From NCBI GenBank assembly GCA_034005525.1, contig JAVEUP010000009.1, positions 1 to 64,000 on the forward strand: a stretch of 64,000 nt of DNA, written 5' to 3'. Below, in pieces: positions 26,467 through 36,051 of this stretch; position 1 is the first letter of the stretch, and each line of letters starts with the position of its first letter. The notes under the pieces were generated by a model. The model was not told the origin of the DNA. It worked only from the letters and a program-made list of their open reading frames with translations, and searched no databases. Made by a program: the position numbers and the translations under genes. The DNA comes from PWXP01 sp034005525. Its GTDB lineage: Bacteria; Planctomycetota; Planctomycetia; Pirellulales; Thermoguttaceae.

Positions 26467-27924
26467 TTACAGAGTCCAACCTTCGCGGTAGGGCGGCCGA
26501 AGTGCCGAATCGGCCTCGGCATGGTTGACAATCCGGCAGGCGACCGGATCGAACTCCAGAGCCTCCTCGGGAAACAGCGAAGCCACGTTGGCCAGCAGGT
26601 ACCATTCCACGAACGGGCCGCTGAACTTGCTGAAACAGCCCATCGCCGGCGGCCCTTCCTTCATGCCCTGGACCCAGCCGCGCAGAAACTTGCCAGGCAG
26701 CGGGCGCGGCAGCGACTCCGGCGGAGAGCCGACATCCTTGAACTTCGCCTCGGGCAGCATGGCAACCGTGCCGCAGCCGTGCCCAAACGTGTACATCACC
26801 CCCTCCGTGCCCACCCATAGGTTGCCTACCCAACTCTTCCAGCGTTCATCGTCGGCGCTGCCCCACTGCGGGTGCTTCTTGAACAATTCTCCAACGGTGC
26901 CGCGAAAACGCTCGGCGGCGTCTTGCCCGCCGGAGTACCAGGTGAGGCGGAGAGGCGGCATGTCCAGCCTCGCGGGAACGTCCCACCGGACGATGCGCCA
27001 GCGGGGGAAGGTGGCCTCGGGCACCTCGGAGACCTCGGCGGTGACCTTGATCGTTTTCGCGCCGGCGGCGGGCGGCTGCTTGTCGACCGGCCAGAGCGAG
27101 TCCAGCTTCATCGCCTTGTAGAGGGTTGCCCAGAGGTGCGCACCCCACCAGCCCGGATGGCCCGACGAGAAGTCGCGCCACATGGCGTGCCGCAGCCAGT
27201 CGGGATGGTAAGGCCGATGCGCCGCCGGTCCCAGCCAGAGGTCCCAATTGAGATGGTCCGGCACGTCGTGCGCGTTCGCCGGCGGGTTCCGAGGCCCGGC
27301 GCCGCCGCCGCCCCACATATGGATCTCGCGAATCTCGCCGAGCGTGCCCGCCCACACGTGCTCCACGACGGAAACGTTATACCCACCCTGGTTGCCCATT
27401 TGCGTCGAAAGCCCGGTCTGATGGGTCAGTTCAGCCAGGGTGCGGGCTTCAAGGTGCGTGCGGGTGAGTCCTTTCTCGCAGAACACGTGCAGCCCGGCGC
27501 GCAGGGCGCAGGCCGAGGGCGCGGCGTGCGTATGGTCGGGCGTGGCGACCACGACGGCGTCCAGTCGCGGCGCCATCTCGTCGATCATCACGCGGAAGTC
27601 TTCGTACTTCGGGACGTCGGGATAGCGTTGAAAGGCCGGGGCGGCCTTTTCGCGGTTCACATCGCACAGGGCGGCAATACGGCCGCCAATCTGCTGCCGC
27701 ACCGAGGACCAGCCCTCCTCTTCAACGAACCCCGAGCCCCGTCCGCCAACCCCCACCACGGCCACCTGCAACTGTTCGTTGGCCGCATAGCCGCGAGCCC
27801 GTCCGTGCGGGATCAGCCACGCCCCCACTCCTGCGGCGGCCGCGGCCCGGAGGAGCCTTCGGCGGGTAAGCCCGCCCTGAGGCGTCGCATGCCGCCCGCT
27901 CTGCCCATTGTTCAAAATGGTCAT
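26467..27924 (-). CDS. Tat-exported Gfo/Idh/MocA oxidoreductase 2
   Basis: The protein has 485 residues. It has a Tat signal (TRRRLLRAAAAAGVGAWLI), VAVVGVGGRGSGF for the dinucleotide site, and VVVATPDHTHAAPSACALRAGLHVFCEKGLTRTHLEA. The usual CEKP motif is CEKG here, a small departure that keeps the Lys. The region WDLWLGPAAHRPYH matches the neighbour, so the two are tandem paralogs. It is the first gene of a three-gene run with the second oxidoreductase and the ThuA-like/DUF1080 protein, which suggests secreted sugar-derivative metabolism. Confidence 0.94.
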   Translation of the reverse strand: MTILNNGQSGRHATPQGGLTRRRLLRAAAAAGVGAWLIPHGRARGYAANEQLQVAVVGVGGRGSGFVEEEGWSSVRQQIGGRIAALCDVNREKAAPAFQRYPDVPKYEDFRVMIDEMAPRLDAVVVATPDHTHAAPSACALRAGLHVFCEKGLTRTHLEARTLAELTHQTGLSTQMGNQGGYNVSVVEHVWAGTLGEIREIHMWGGGGAGPRNPPANAHDVPDHLNWDLWLGPAAHRPYHPDWLRHAMWRDFSSGHPGWWGAHLWATLYKAMKLDSLWPVDKQPPAAGAKTIKVTAEVSEVPEATFPRWRIVRWDVPARLDMPPLRLTWYSGGQDAAERFRGTVGELFKKHPQWGSADDERWKSWVGNLWVGTEGVMYTFGHGCGTVAMLPEAKFKDVGSPPESLPRPLPGKFLRGWVQGMKEGPPAMGCFSKFSGPFVEWYLLANVASLFPEEALEFDPVACRIVNHAEADSALRPPYREGWTL

Positions 27925-28033
27925 CGTGATTCTCCCTGGTCAAGGTTTCGATATCACGTCCCCCCTGAACACCCCTGATGATACGGCGCGGGTTTCCGGC
28001 GGTCCATACCCCACCGCGGTCCGTACGAATCGA

Positions 28034-30193
28034 TCATTCTGCGGCAGGCGCGAACACGATGGCGTCGGCAATGATCAAGCCGCCGGAGCCTTCGGCCAGA
28101 ATCTCGACCCAGCCGTCCATGCCTTCGTCGAAGGCGAAGGTGCCGATGGAACGGTCGGCGGCAGGCTGGACGTGGATGGTGTCGACGCCGGAGGCATGAC
28201 GCACGCGCACGGCGAATCGGCTTTCGGGTGGAAACGGCGTAGCGTCGTGGAAGGCAACGCGGTACACGCCGGCGCGCAGGTCGGGCGTGAAGCGGACAAA
28301 CTCGCCCGGCCACGCCCGCCCGCCGTTGGTCCGGTAGAAGCCGGCATAGCCTCGCCGGTCGGGCGGGCACTGGCAGAAGCGATGCCCGACCCAGAAGTAC
28401 GGCGTAGCATAGCAGCCCGCATCGGCATCGTCGATAATCACCGTGCCCACGGCCGGCGGCTCGCCGGCCACGTGCAACGCGACGCGAAACCCCTGCGGCG
28501 TGTTGAGGCTGCCGGGCGAATCGACCACGACGCGCGCCTCGTAGCTGCCCGGGGCAAGTCCGGTGGCGTCGGCCTGAACGCGAATCGCCTGCCCGTCGTC
28601 CTGGCCCTCGGCCGCCGCGTGCAGCCAGCCGTCTTTCTTGCGGGCTCCGTCTGTGTTGAGATACTCCACCTGCACGCGAGCCGGCGGTAGTTTGCCAACG
28701 CCGAGGTTGACCAGTCTGACGGTTCTTTCGCGAGGCCGGGGCCTGCTGGGCCGGGCGAGCAGTTCCAGCGTATGCGGCACGCGCCGGACCGGCAGGCCGT
28801 ACACGTCCTTTGCTTCCACCGGCCGGGGGCGGAACGACGGTTCCGCGGGTGCACGGAGCGCCAGCACCGGCCGACCGACCGGCTCGCCCGAAACGGCGAT
28901 ATGCTGCGTCGACGTTGCCCGGTCTTTCCCATCCTCGACCACAAGCGTGACGGGGTAGACGCCCGGCCGCGCGAAGACGTGTGCCGGTTGCGCCACGTCG
29001 GACCAGCCGCCGTCGCCGAACGTCCAAGTGAACCGCAAGGGGCCGCCCTCCCTTCGCGGGCGCGAACCGGCGGAGGAGAACGTTACCGGCCGGCCCGTCG
29101 CAGCCGGCGCCAATGGCCCGATCGCGGCACGGATCGCGCCCTCGCGATCTTTCAGGTCCTCGAACGTCTGCCAGAAGATGATCCACGGGTCGAGGTGGAG
29201 AACCTCGGGACGCTGCTGGGCGGCTTCCGACCCATCCTGAAAGTCGATCGGGCACGCGATCGACGCCGGATCGTCGGAGGCCGCCAGCGGCTCTTCGGCG
29301 TGTTTTCGGCCGATCTTGAACTCAAAGTGGGTGTGTTCGTGGCGGCCGACGTGGACGCCGGCCGTCGTGGCGTACTTCGCGCCGGCGGCCAGCGGTTCAT
29401 TCTCGGGTTGCAGCAGTTCAATCAGATGGTGCGTTTGCAGCGCCCAGACGTCGCCGTTGGGCCAGCGGCGGATGCCGCGCCAGCGGTTGTTATTGTCGCC
29501 CGCCGCGAGGCTGTTGAAGTAAGCCTGCGTGTCGAAGTCGATCGGGGCGAACAGCGGGCTTCCCTTCGGATGGTTGATGTCCATCCCCACGTGCAGCGCC
29601 TCGCCCTCATACGCGCCGAGGTAGCAGTCGTCGCCGTTGTAGCATCGCCCGACGTCGATGAAGCCGCGGGGCTCTTCGAGCCAGGGGTGCGTCTGCTGCG
29701 GGCAGATGCGCAGGGAGGCGTCCTGCAACGCCAGGCGCACGTCCTTCCGCGGCACGCATTGAAGATTGCCCGGCCGCGGATAGCGAACGGGAATCAACTC
29801 GAACACGTCCTTGACAATGTCGAGCCAGATACGCACGCCGTTGACGACGTAAGGCTCGTAGAAACACTCCTGCGTGCACACGTAGCGGCGCAGCGTCATC
29901 GGCTGACCGTCGATCCGCAGCGTGCAAGTGAAGCTATGGACAATGCCGCCCGGCACGACGCGCTCGATGATCTCGGCCGCGGTATCCTCGACGGTCAACT
30001 CCACGCTCCGCCCGTCGCGAAGCTGAAAGACCAGCGTGTCGCCCCGGTCGAGTTCGACGGCCGAGAGGGTGTCCCTTGCGGCCAGGTGGATCGTCGCGGC
30101 GGCGACCGATTCAGTTGCCGGCCCCGTCGAGCATAGCCCAAACGCACTCGCACAAAGAATTCGCGGCAAGTGCCAGGTCATCCAGCATTTCAT
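28034..30193 (-). CDS. Secreted M23-like/PKD/golvesin-type protein
   Basis: The protein has 719 residues with a signal-like N-terminus. Residues about 195-295 resemble an M23/LytM metallopeptidase fold: H201-V-G-M-D205 followed by H-H at 255-256 and H285-E-H287-T-H289. A PKD domain follows (about 350-430, FTWTFGDGGWSDVAQPAHVFARPG). A CARDB-like module lies near 450-560. The C-terminus (about 580-719) resembles the golvesin/xanthan-lyase-like carbohydrate-binding module (YFWVGH, RFTPDLRAGVYRVAFHDA). A cell-wall or polysaccharide hydrolase is inferred; the metal ligands should be tested. Confidence 0.75.
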   Translation of the reverse strand: MKCWMTWHLPRILCASAFGLCSTGPATESVAAATIHLAARDTLSAVELDRGDTLVFQLRDGRSVELTVEDTAAEIIERVVPGGIVHSFTCTLRIDGQPMTLRRYVCTQECFYEPYVVNGVRIWLDIVKDVFELIPVRYPRPGNLQCVPRKDVRLALQDASLRICPQQTHPWLEEPRGFIDVGRCYNGDDCYLGAYEGEALHVGMDINHPKGSPLFAPIDFDTQAYFNSLAAGDNNNRWRGIRRWPNGDVWALQTHHLIELLQPENEPLAAGAKYATTAGVHVGRHEHTHFEFKIGRKHAEEPLAASDDPASIACPIDFQDGSEAAQQRPEVLHLDPWIIFWQTFEDLKDREGAIRAAIGPLAPAATGRPVTFSSAGSRPRREGGPLRFTWTFGDGGWSDVAQPAHVFARPGVYPVTLVVEDGKDRATSTQHIAVSGEPVGRPVLALRAPAEPSFRPRPVEAKDVYGLPVRRVPHTLELLARPSRPRPRERTVRLVNLGVGKLPPARVQVEYLNTDGARKKDGWLHAAAEGQDDGQAIRVQADATGLAPGSYEARVVVDSPGSLNTPQGFRVALHVAGEPPAVGTVIIDDADAGCYATPYFWVGHRFCQCPPDRRGYAGFYRTNGGRAWPGEFVRFTPDLRAGVYRVAFHDATPFPPESRFAVRVRHASGVDTIHVQPAADRSIGTFAFDEGMDGWVEILAEGSGGLIIADAIVFAPAAE

Positions 30194-30294
30194 GATGGCG
30201 TCCTCGCGTGCAAGTTGTATTCAACCTGTTTCAGCACAGAGCAGCATTCGCTCCCCGTGATCCGGGCAACGTTGCCTCGCCTCATTCTGCCCAA

Positions 30295-32700
30295 TCAGTG
30301 TTCCGCGAAACCTTCACCGACCTTGGTTGCCAACAGGGCCGGAAGCAGGACCAGGTCGCCAACCAGCGCGGCGGCCAATAGCACCGCCATCAGCAGACCA
30401 AATTGCGAAACGGGCTGGAAATCGCTCAGGAAGAACACAACCAGCCCCAGGCCGGCAATGAGCGTCGTTTGTGTCATGGCGACGGCGCAGCGGTCGTAGG
30501 CCGTCACAATCGCTGCCTGCCGCGAATGGCCTGCGGCCCGGCTGCGCCGAAACCAGGTGAGGAAGTGCAGCGTGTCGTCCACCGCAATGCCCAGCGCCAC
30601 GCTGGCGGTCATCATGGCGCCCACGTCGACCAGGATTCCCAGCCACCCCATCGTGCCGAAGACGAGCACCGCGGGGAATACGTTGGGGATCATCGACATG
30701 AGCCCCGCGGTGGGGCTGCGCAGAAGGACCGTCATGACGACGGCGATCAGTGCAAACGCAAGGCAGAAGCTCTTGAACAGCCCATCCAGCAACTCCCGCT
30801 GCGCCACGAACACCAGCGGCACCACGCCGGTGTAAACCGGCCGCACCACCTCCCGCGTTAGGCCCTCCTGCGCAAGCTGGGCATCCACCTGGCGTTGGAC
30901 CTCTTCGAGGACCAGGTCGTAGTCGACGTGCGAATATTCATCCGAGTTTCTGAGGCCGGAAACCCGCGCGCTGATGCGCCATTGCTCGCCGCGTTCGGTC
31001 GGCTGAAGGAATCGCGTGTTTTCGAAGTGGTGGCGATGGCGGAGTAACCGGCGGTTGAGCACGCTCTTGCGCAGCCAATCTTGATCGCGCACACCCATAA
31101 CCCGGAGCATGGCCCGCCCCGTCCGGCCCAACTCAAGACCTTCTTCGACGGGATCAGCATGAGGCTGCGGCGACGGTCCGAAGGTTGCCGGTGAAAGGGT
31201 TCCGCTCACGTACTCCACCGAACGGACCACGTCAGCCACGCGCCCCACCAACTGAAGCCGCTCGAGAAAGGTCAGTTGGTATGGGTCGTCCGGATCGTCC
31301 GGCGCCGGCAGCTTCGGGAAGTCGAGCAAGACCTCAAACGGAGTCATGGAGCCAATCCGGTCCTGCAACCAAAGGCCGTCTTGCCACCATCGGCCGTCCT
31401 TGGCAAAGAACCGGCCCGGCGCCACGGACGTGTCAATGAAGACCACGCCCACAGCCAGAAGGCAGATGGCGGGAAGTCCAATGGCCAGAATCGTTGCGCG
31501 GCACCGGACCACCTCGCGGGCGGCCGGCCGGAGCAGATGCCGCCGCCACCAGGCGCGCGAGCCAACGTGGCGCGGTGGCTCCTGAGGCCATTTCTCCAAC
31601 ATGGCAGGGAGCAGAAGCAGCACGATGCCCAGACTTACCATCATGCCGGCCGACGCATAGATGCCGAACATCCGCACGGGAACGACATGACTGACACTCA
31701 AAGAGACGAGTCCAAGGGCCGTCGTACCGGCCGAAAGTGCGCAAGGGAGCCAGCCGGCCGCGAGACTGCGCTGGGGCGCCCCCGGAACGCCGTTCTCCCG
31801 CACCGCATCGTGGTAGTAGTTGGCCAGGTGGACGCATGCCGACAGGGCCAATACGTAGATGAGCACCGGCATCACCACCAGCACCAGGTTCATGGTGCCT
31901 CCGCTGAAATAGACCAGGGAGGTCGTAATGCCGGAACTGTACACCGCAATTCCGAACACAATAGCGATGAGCTTGAGACTCCGCAGGCAGAGCCAGGCGG
32001 TCGCCAGGGCAACTGCCCAAGAGAATGCAATCCATTGGCGTACGGCCCGCTCGCTTTCCAGGTCGATGGCCGCATTGATGATGGCGTCACCACCTAACCG
32101 CAATTCCTCCCGGGGAATGCCGCAGTGCTCAATGGCAATCTCTTCAATCACACTGAGCGCCGCGGTCCGATCTGCATTGCCCTCCTTCGACAGGGTGACG
32201 ACGGCGCAGGTGGTCTTGCCGTCCGGCCCGATCAAGGTGCCTTGAAGGCGCCGGATCGCCTCTTGCCGGGACAGGGTAAACGGGCCTTCCTCAATCACGG
32301 CCACCAGCCTGGCGCCCGTGACAACCCGCTGGAACCATCGTCGCGACCCGTCAGCGCCGTTTCTCCCACGCCGCGGCACAACCGCCTGCGCAAACTGCTC
32401 AAGGCGGGGGTCATCCAACGTACAGCCTTCCCAGCTTACCACGGCGACGTCATCGCTACCGAAGACTTCGCGAAAGCGATTGTAGACCTCGGTTTGCGGA
32501 AAACCCTCGGGCAGCCACTGGCTGACGTTGTTATTTGCCGTGCGGAACGCCTGATGCACTCCCCAGCCGACTGCCGGCAGCGACAACGCGATCAACAGCA
32601 CGAGCGGGAAAACAGCCTTGGCGTGGAAGGATTGGGTCATATCAGGTGAAAACCGACCGGGCGTCTTCCCTGGGCGAAAACTGGGGCCAATAACGGACAT
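30295..32700 (-). CDS. MMPL/RND-type lipid exporter
   Basis: The protein has 801 residues, with an alternative start 20 codons in (32640). It has the duplicated RND plan: helix 1 at about 28-48, a large periplasmic loop, a cluster of five helices at about 220-370, helix 7 near 405-425, a second periplasmic loop, and a final five-helix cluster at about 635-790. The second cluster holds VALGIAVDDTLHFLTWFRRS, the conserved Gly-x-x-x-Asp-(Asp) region of MMPL/HpnN-like transporters; the first holds SACVHLANYYHDA. Members export lipids such as mycolates, sulfolipids or hopanoids. It ends the run with the glycosyltransferase and acyltransferase genes upstream, so it is the probable exporter of their product. 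Confidence 0.88.
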   Translation of the reverse strand: MSVIGPSFRPGKTPGRFSPDMTQSFHAKAVFPLVLLIALSLPAVGWGVHQAFRTANNNVSQWLPEGFPQTEVYNRFREVFGSDDVAVVSWEGCTLDDPRLEQFAQAVVPRRGRNGADGSRRWFQRVVTGARLVAVIEEGPFTLSRQEAIRRLQGTLIGPDGKTTCAVVTLSKEGNADRTAALSVIEEIAIEHCGIPREELRLGGDAIINAAIDLESERAVRQWIAFSWAVALATAWLCLRSLKLIAIVFGIAVYSSGITTSLVYFSGGTMNLVLVVMPVLIYVLALSACVHLANYYHDAVRENGVPGAPQRSLAAGWLPCALSAGTTALGLVSLSVSHVVPVRMFGIYASAGMMVSLGIVLLLLPAMLEKWPQEPPRHVGSRAWWRRHLLRPAAREVVRCRATILAIGLPAICLLAVGVVFIDTSVAPGRFFAKDGRWWQDGLWLQDRIGSMTPFEVLLDFPKLPAPDDPDDPYQLTFLERLQLVGRVADVVRSVEYVSGTLSPATFGPSPQPHADPVEEGLELGRTGRAMLRVMGVRDQDWLRKSVLNRRLLRHRHHFENTRFLQPTERGEQWRISARVSGLRNSDEYSHVDYDLVLEEVQRQVDAQLAQEGLTREVVRPVYTGVVPLVFVAQRELLDGLFKSFCLAFALIAVVMTVLLRSPTAGLMSMIPNVFPAVLVFGTMGWLGILVDVGAMMTASVALGIAVDDTLHFLTWFRRSRAAGHSRQAAIVTAYDRCAVAMTQTTLIAGLGLVVFFLSDFQPVSQFGLLMAVLLAAALVGDLVLLPALLATKVGEGFAEH

Positions 32701-32831
32701 CAGCCGGCGCCGCGAGTACGAGAACCCTTTATCCTAGACTGCCGCGCTCAGCGCGTCAATAACCACCGCCGTCGGCCAATGACTGGACCGGCAAGGCAAG
32801 TGTGCGGCAAGCCGTTCCTGCAGGTCATTAC

Positions 32832-32853
32832 AAGGGGAACGTTACCCCTTTTT
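32832..32853. terminator. Hairpin with T-run in the 32701-33012 gap
   Basis: AAGGGG and CCCCTT pair around a 7-base loop and are followed by TTT on the plus strand. Both flanking genes are on the minus strand, where the T-run is poorer, so its role as a terminator is uncertain. Nothing else was recognised in this 312-base gap. Confidence 0.4.
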
Positions 32854-33012
32854 GAGAAGGCGAATCCGGTGTTTTCAACTACGCAGCAAGGATGTCGGAT
32901 TCTGTTTCGCGTGGTCCGTGAACATTGTCCGTCTGGCGGGTTGTTCTGTCGCAGTCTTCACCTTGCAGCCCTGCCCTTCCCGCCAAGCTCTTCCAGAAGT
33001 TCGCAGGTCTTC

Positions 33013-34287
33013 TCACAGCGACACCTCTTCTGGAGAGCCAATTTCGGATCGGAACGGTTCGTATTCCAGCAAACGAATCTGCCGGGGGCCGTCAACCTGA
33101 TAAACCACGCCGCGCCAGTCGACGCGGCGCGTGAACGCCGCTGAGAGGAGCGCGGCAAAGTATACCGCCTGCGTCAGTGGAATGGCAGCAACCAACCAGA
33201 GCGGAGTGGTCCGGTGCATCCAGTCAACAGGCTCGCCTCGGGGCGCCACAACCGCCCGGGCGCCGCGTTCGAGCACCCCGAGCAACACCGGCATGGCGGC
33301 TCCGTAAACCAGCAATCCGGACGCGAGCCAGAACGCCGCGTTCCAAAGCTGCATGGCTAACGCAACGGCCAATCCTCCGGCGCCCACACCAAGCCCAAAC
33401 GTGGTGATCAACCCGTGGAACAGCACGGCCGGCCAACCGGGATGGTACAGGCGGGCGGTCAACAGTTGGCGCCGAACCCAGCGGAAGAAGCCGCCAAGAC
33501 TGCACGATTCGCGGTTGACCATCATCAGTGTGGGAACAAACGCCACGCGCCGCCCGCGGCGCCGAAGCGCGGCGAAGAGCATCGTGTCTTCGCAGAAGGC
33601 GTGCGCCCAGCGGTCGAGCAGATCGGTCTCCCGCAATTCGGCGAGTTTCACGGCGAGGGTGCCGCCCCAGGGAATCCCATAGCAATACATCTGGACTACC
33701 GCGGCCGCGTTCCAAAGGTAGCGGACCAACGCTCCCCAACTGCGCTGCCCGGGCATGTACCACCGGTTTCCCGTCGCGGCGCCCACCAGGGGATCGGCCA
33801 GCGGTGCGGCAAGCTCGGCCAGCCACGTGCGGTGGGGCACCGTGTCGGCATCGAGCAGGGCCACGAAGTCGAACGATTCGTCCAGGTTCTCGACCACTTG
33901 AACCAATGAGCTGCACTTCAGCGAACAGGTCTCGCGGCGGTTGCTCAACTGGACAAACTCCACGTGCTGCGGTGGTGGCGCGCCTAGCGTTTGCTCAACC
34001 ACGCACCAGGCGGGATCGTCAGGATGGTCGATGACAACGAACAGCCGATAATCCGCGTAGTCTTGCGCGACGGCGGCTTGCAGCGTCTCCGCAAGAAACG
34101 GGTCCGGGCCGCGCAGGCACAGGATCATCGCGGCTTTCGGCACAGGCGTCGAAGGCCGGCCTGATTGCGTCGGGTCCGGCGGAGGACTCCTCCTCCGCAA
34201 TCCCCGAATGAATACCCACACCAGCGGCAACTGGCCAAGTGCCAACACAACCAGCCCGGATGACACGATCATGGCAAACGTATTCAC
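33013..34287 (-). CDS. Membrane glycosyltransferase family 2 (ceramide-glucosyltransferase-like)
   Basis: I start at a GTG preceded by GGGGGG, giving 424 residues; a longer in-frame start has no membrane or family support. An N-terminal helix (MIVSSGLVVLALGQLPLVWVFI) is followed by a GT-A domain with DHPDDPAW, the DxD-type DADTVP, CEDTML and the FFRWVRRQLLTARLYHP region. Two or three C-terminal helices follow (about 295-400). The order D, DxD, ED, (Q/R)xx(R/Q)W resembles GT21-type enzymes that glycosylate lipids at the cytoplasmic membrane face. Its place in a locus with acyltransferases and an MMPL pump supports a lipid acceptor. Confidence 0.85.
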   Translation of the reverse strand: MNTFAMIVSSGLVVLALGQLPLVWVFIRGLRRRSPPPDPTQSGRPSTPVPKAAMILCLRGPDPFLAETLQAAVAQDYADYRLFVVIDHPDDPAWCVVEQTLGAPPPQHVEFVQLSNRRETCSLKCSSLVQVVENLDESFDFVALLDADTVPHRTWLAELAAPLADPLVGAATGNRWYMPGQRSWGALVRYLWNAAAVVQMYCYGIPWGGTLAVKLAELRETDLLDRWAHAFCEDTMLFAALRRRGRRVAFVPTLMMVNRESCSLGGFFRWVRRQLLTARLYHPGWPAVLFHGLITTFGLGVGAGGLAVALAMQLWNAAFWLASGLLVYGAAMPVLLGVLERGARAVVAPRGEPVDWMHRTTPLWLVAAIPLTQAVYFAALLSAAFTRRVDWRGVVYQVDGPRQIRLLEYEPFRSEIGSPEEVSL

Positions 34288-34434
34288 GCCAGCCCCCCGT
34301 GACACGGAGCGGCTGGTGGCGAAGTGGCAGACGCCCCTGACTCCCAATCGACCGGCGGCAAGGCAGGTACTGCGGGGCCTGGCGCCCATCCGGGCAATCT
34401 GTCCGCGGTCACCTTCGCGGCAGTTGCCGGCATG

Positions 34435-35634
34435 TCACACCTCCTCAGGAGCGCCTGCCGTCGCGTGGGCGGATACTTCCCGCACGGACGCGCAGGGCGC
34501 CGACGACAACTTGGGACCCCGCCCGAATCGCGAGTGAATGGCCCGGCGGGCCATGAGCATCAGCAGGTCGCGATCGACACGCGGGCACGGGAGATGCGGG
34601 GCTGCCCAGCGAGTGTTGGTCTGGTCGAACTGCGGATCGTCGCGCCAGTACGCGCGGTAGACGTTCATCTGATCGCGGAACGACTGCGCGAACCACTCGC
34701 CGTCGAGTCGTGCCGGGTCGTTCGGGTCCGCCTGCGGCGAATAGCGTTCGACGGCTTCCTGAATAACGGCAGCCATGTCGAGAATGCGGGTCGGCTGGCG
34801 CGCCGTAAGATGGTACGTTCGGCCGTGAAACTGTGGGTTGCGGCGAATGTGGGTCATTGCGGCTGAAACCCAATCGACCGGTACGAAGTGTTTGCTCTCG
34901 TCCTGATAGAGTCCAAGCAAAGCGGCCAACTCCGCGCCGCTGGTCACGCCCAACTCGACACGGCTTACCAGGGTGTGCGCGAGCTTCAGCACGGCGTAGA
35001 AACCATGGTATCCCGTGGTTTCGCCGGTTTGCGAGTCGCCAACGATGATTGCCGGCCGGTAGATGGTCACGGAATCGAAGAAGGTGGCTTCACGCACCAT
35101 CCCTTCCGATTCGAGCTTGCTCCGTTCGTAGTCGTTCCCCATCTCCTGGCCGACGTCCAGCTCGTCCTCCATCACGCGGCCGGAACGAAGGCCGCACACG
35201 TAGGCCGTCGACACGTAGTGGAAATCCCTGATGCCGACGGTTCGGCACAGGTTGAGTACCCGCCGCGTCCCTTCGACGTTTGTCCGCCAGGGTTCGCCGC
35301 TGCGGTCAGGCCCTTGGAACTGCAAGCTGGCTGCGTTGTGGATAACCGAATGGCAATTCCGGGAAATCCAGTCAATGCTTGTGCCGTCCAGATTGAGGTC
35401 GTCCTGCGTCAAATCGCCGGACAGCACAATCGGTCGCGCAATGCGGCCGTTGCCGTTGCCGCCTAAGTGGCCATTTCCTTTGTGCGGCGGCAGAATCGAG
35501 TCGATGCGTTGCGACGCGGAAACGGTTCTCTTCGGTCGAACAAGCGCCGCCATGCGGTCGCCAGCACGCAACCCGTCGCGCAGCAAGTAAGAGCCAAGCA
35601 GTCCTGTAGCTCCGGTAAGCAGATGGTACGACAT
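34435..35634 (-). CDS. Thioester-reductase-like extended SDR
   Basis: The protein has 399 residues. The nucleotide site is TGATGLLGSYLL (about 7-18). HNAASLQF, FHYVSTAYVCG and YERSKLESEGMV follow, with the Tyr-x-x-x-Lys pair in YERSK. This is the NAD_binding_4/thioester reductase type, the fold that releases acyl thioesters as aldehydes or alcohols in fatty acyl reductases and NRPS/PKS termination domains. The C-terminal 50 residues are not conserved in that family. It stands between the glycosyltransferase and acyltransferase genes and may act on the same lipid intermediate. Confidence 0.85.
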   Translation of the reverse strand: MSYHLLTGATGLLGSYLLRDGLRAGDRMAALVRPKRTVSASQRIDSILPPHKGNGHLGGNGNGRIARPIVLSGDLTQDDLNLDGTSIDWISRNCHSVIHNAASLQFQGPDRSGEPWRTNVEGTRRVLNLCRTVGIRDFHYVSTAYVCGLRSGRVMEDELDVGQEMGNDYERSKLESEGMVREATFFDSVTIYRPAIIVGDSQTGETTGYHGFYAVLKLAHTLVSRVELGVTSGAELAALLGLYQDESKHFVPVDWVSAAMTHIRRNPQFHGRTYHLTARQPTRILDMAAVIQEAVERYSPQADPNDPARLDGEWFAQSFRDQMNVYRAYWRDDPQFDQTNTRWAAPHLPCPRVDRDLLMLMARRAIHSRFGRGPKLSSAPCASVREVSAHATAGAPEEV

Positions 35635-35828
35635 GGGGGCTCACTTGGGTTCGGGGGGGCATGACACAGCATACCGCGAATCCAGAAGAACGTCATGCTA
35701 GCATCTCCGCAGTGGAGCTGTCAAGCAGGGGGATTATTGGGCAATAGGGGGGGATGGGAAAACCGCGGAGAGAAGTGCCGCCAATCGCGGGGGATTCCAG
35801 TGATTTCCTCCGGGTTCCTCCAATTCCG

Positions 35829-35992
35829 AACCGTTCGCCAGCGACCGCTGACCGCTCACGGGGCAACGGTGCAAAGCGTCCTCTACACCGCCCGCAAAGG
35901 GGATAATCTCGTCTTCGCAACGGAGCGGTTGGCCGATCGGGCAAATTGCCCTTCGTGCCGCGAGGATTCCCACAGTCGCCTGTGAACGGTTA
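35829..35992 (-). repeat. Family B palindromic element, inverted degenerate copy
   Basis: Read on the minus strand it aligns with the element at 49379: AACCGTTCACAGG, then GACTGT, TCGCGGCAC, a GCCCG...CCAACCG stretch, and the distal CCCGTGAGCGG. It fills most of the 417-base gap between the SDR and acyltransferase genes. No gene is seen there. Confidence 0.65.
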
Positions 35993-36051
35993 CGGCGACT
36001 TTTCCGTTTTTCGCGGATTGTGAGCCAATTGCCGGGAACGCTCACGCCGGG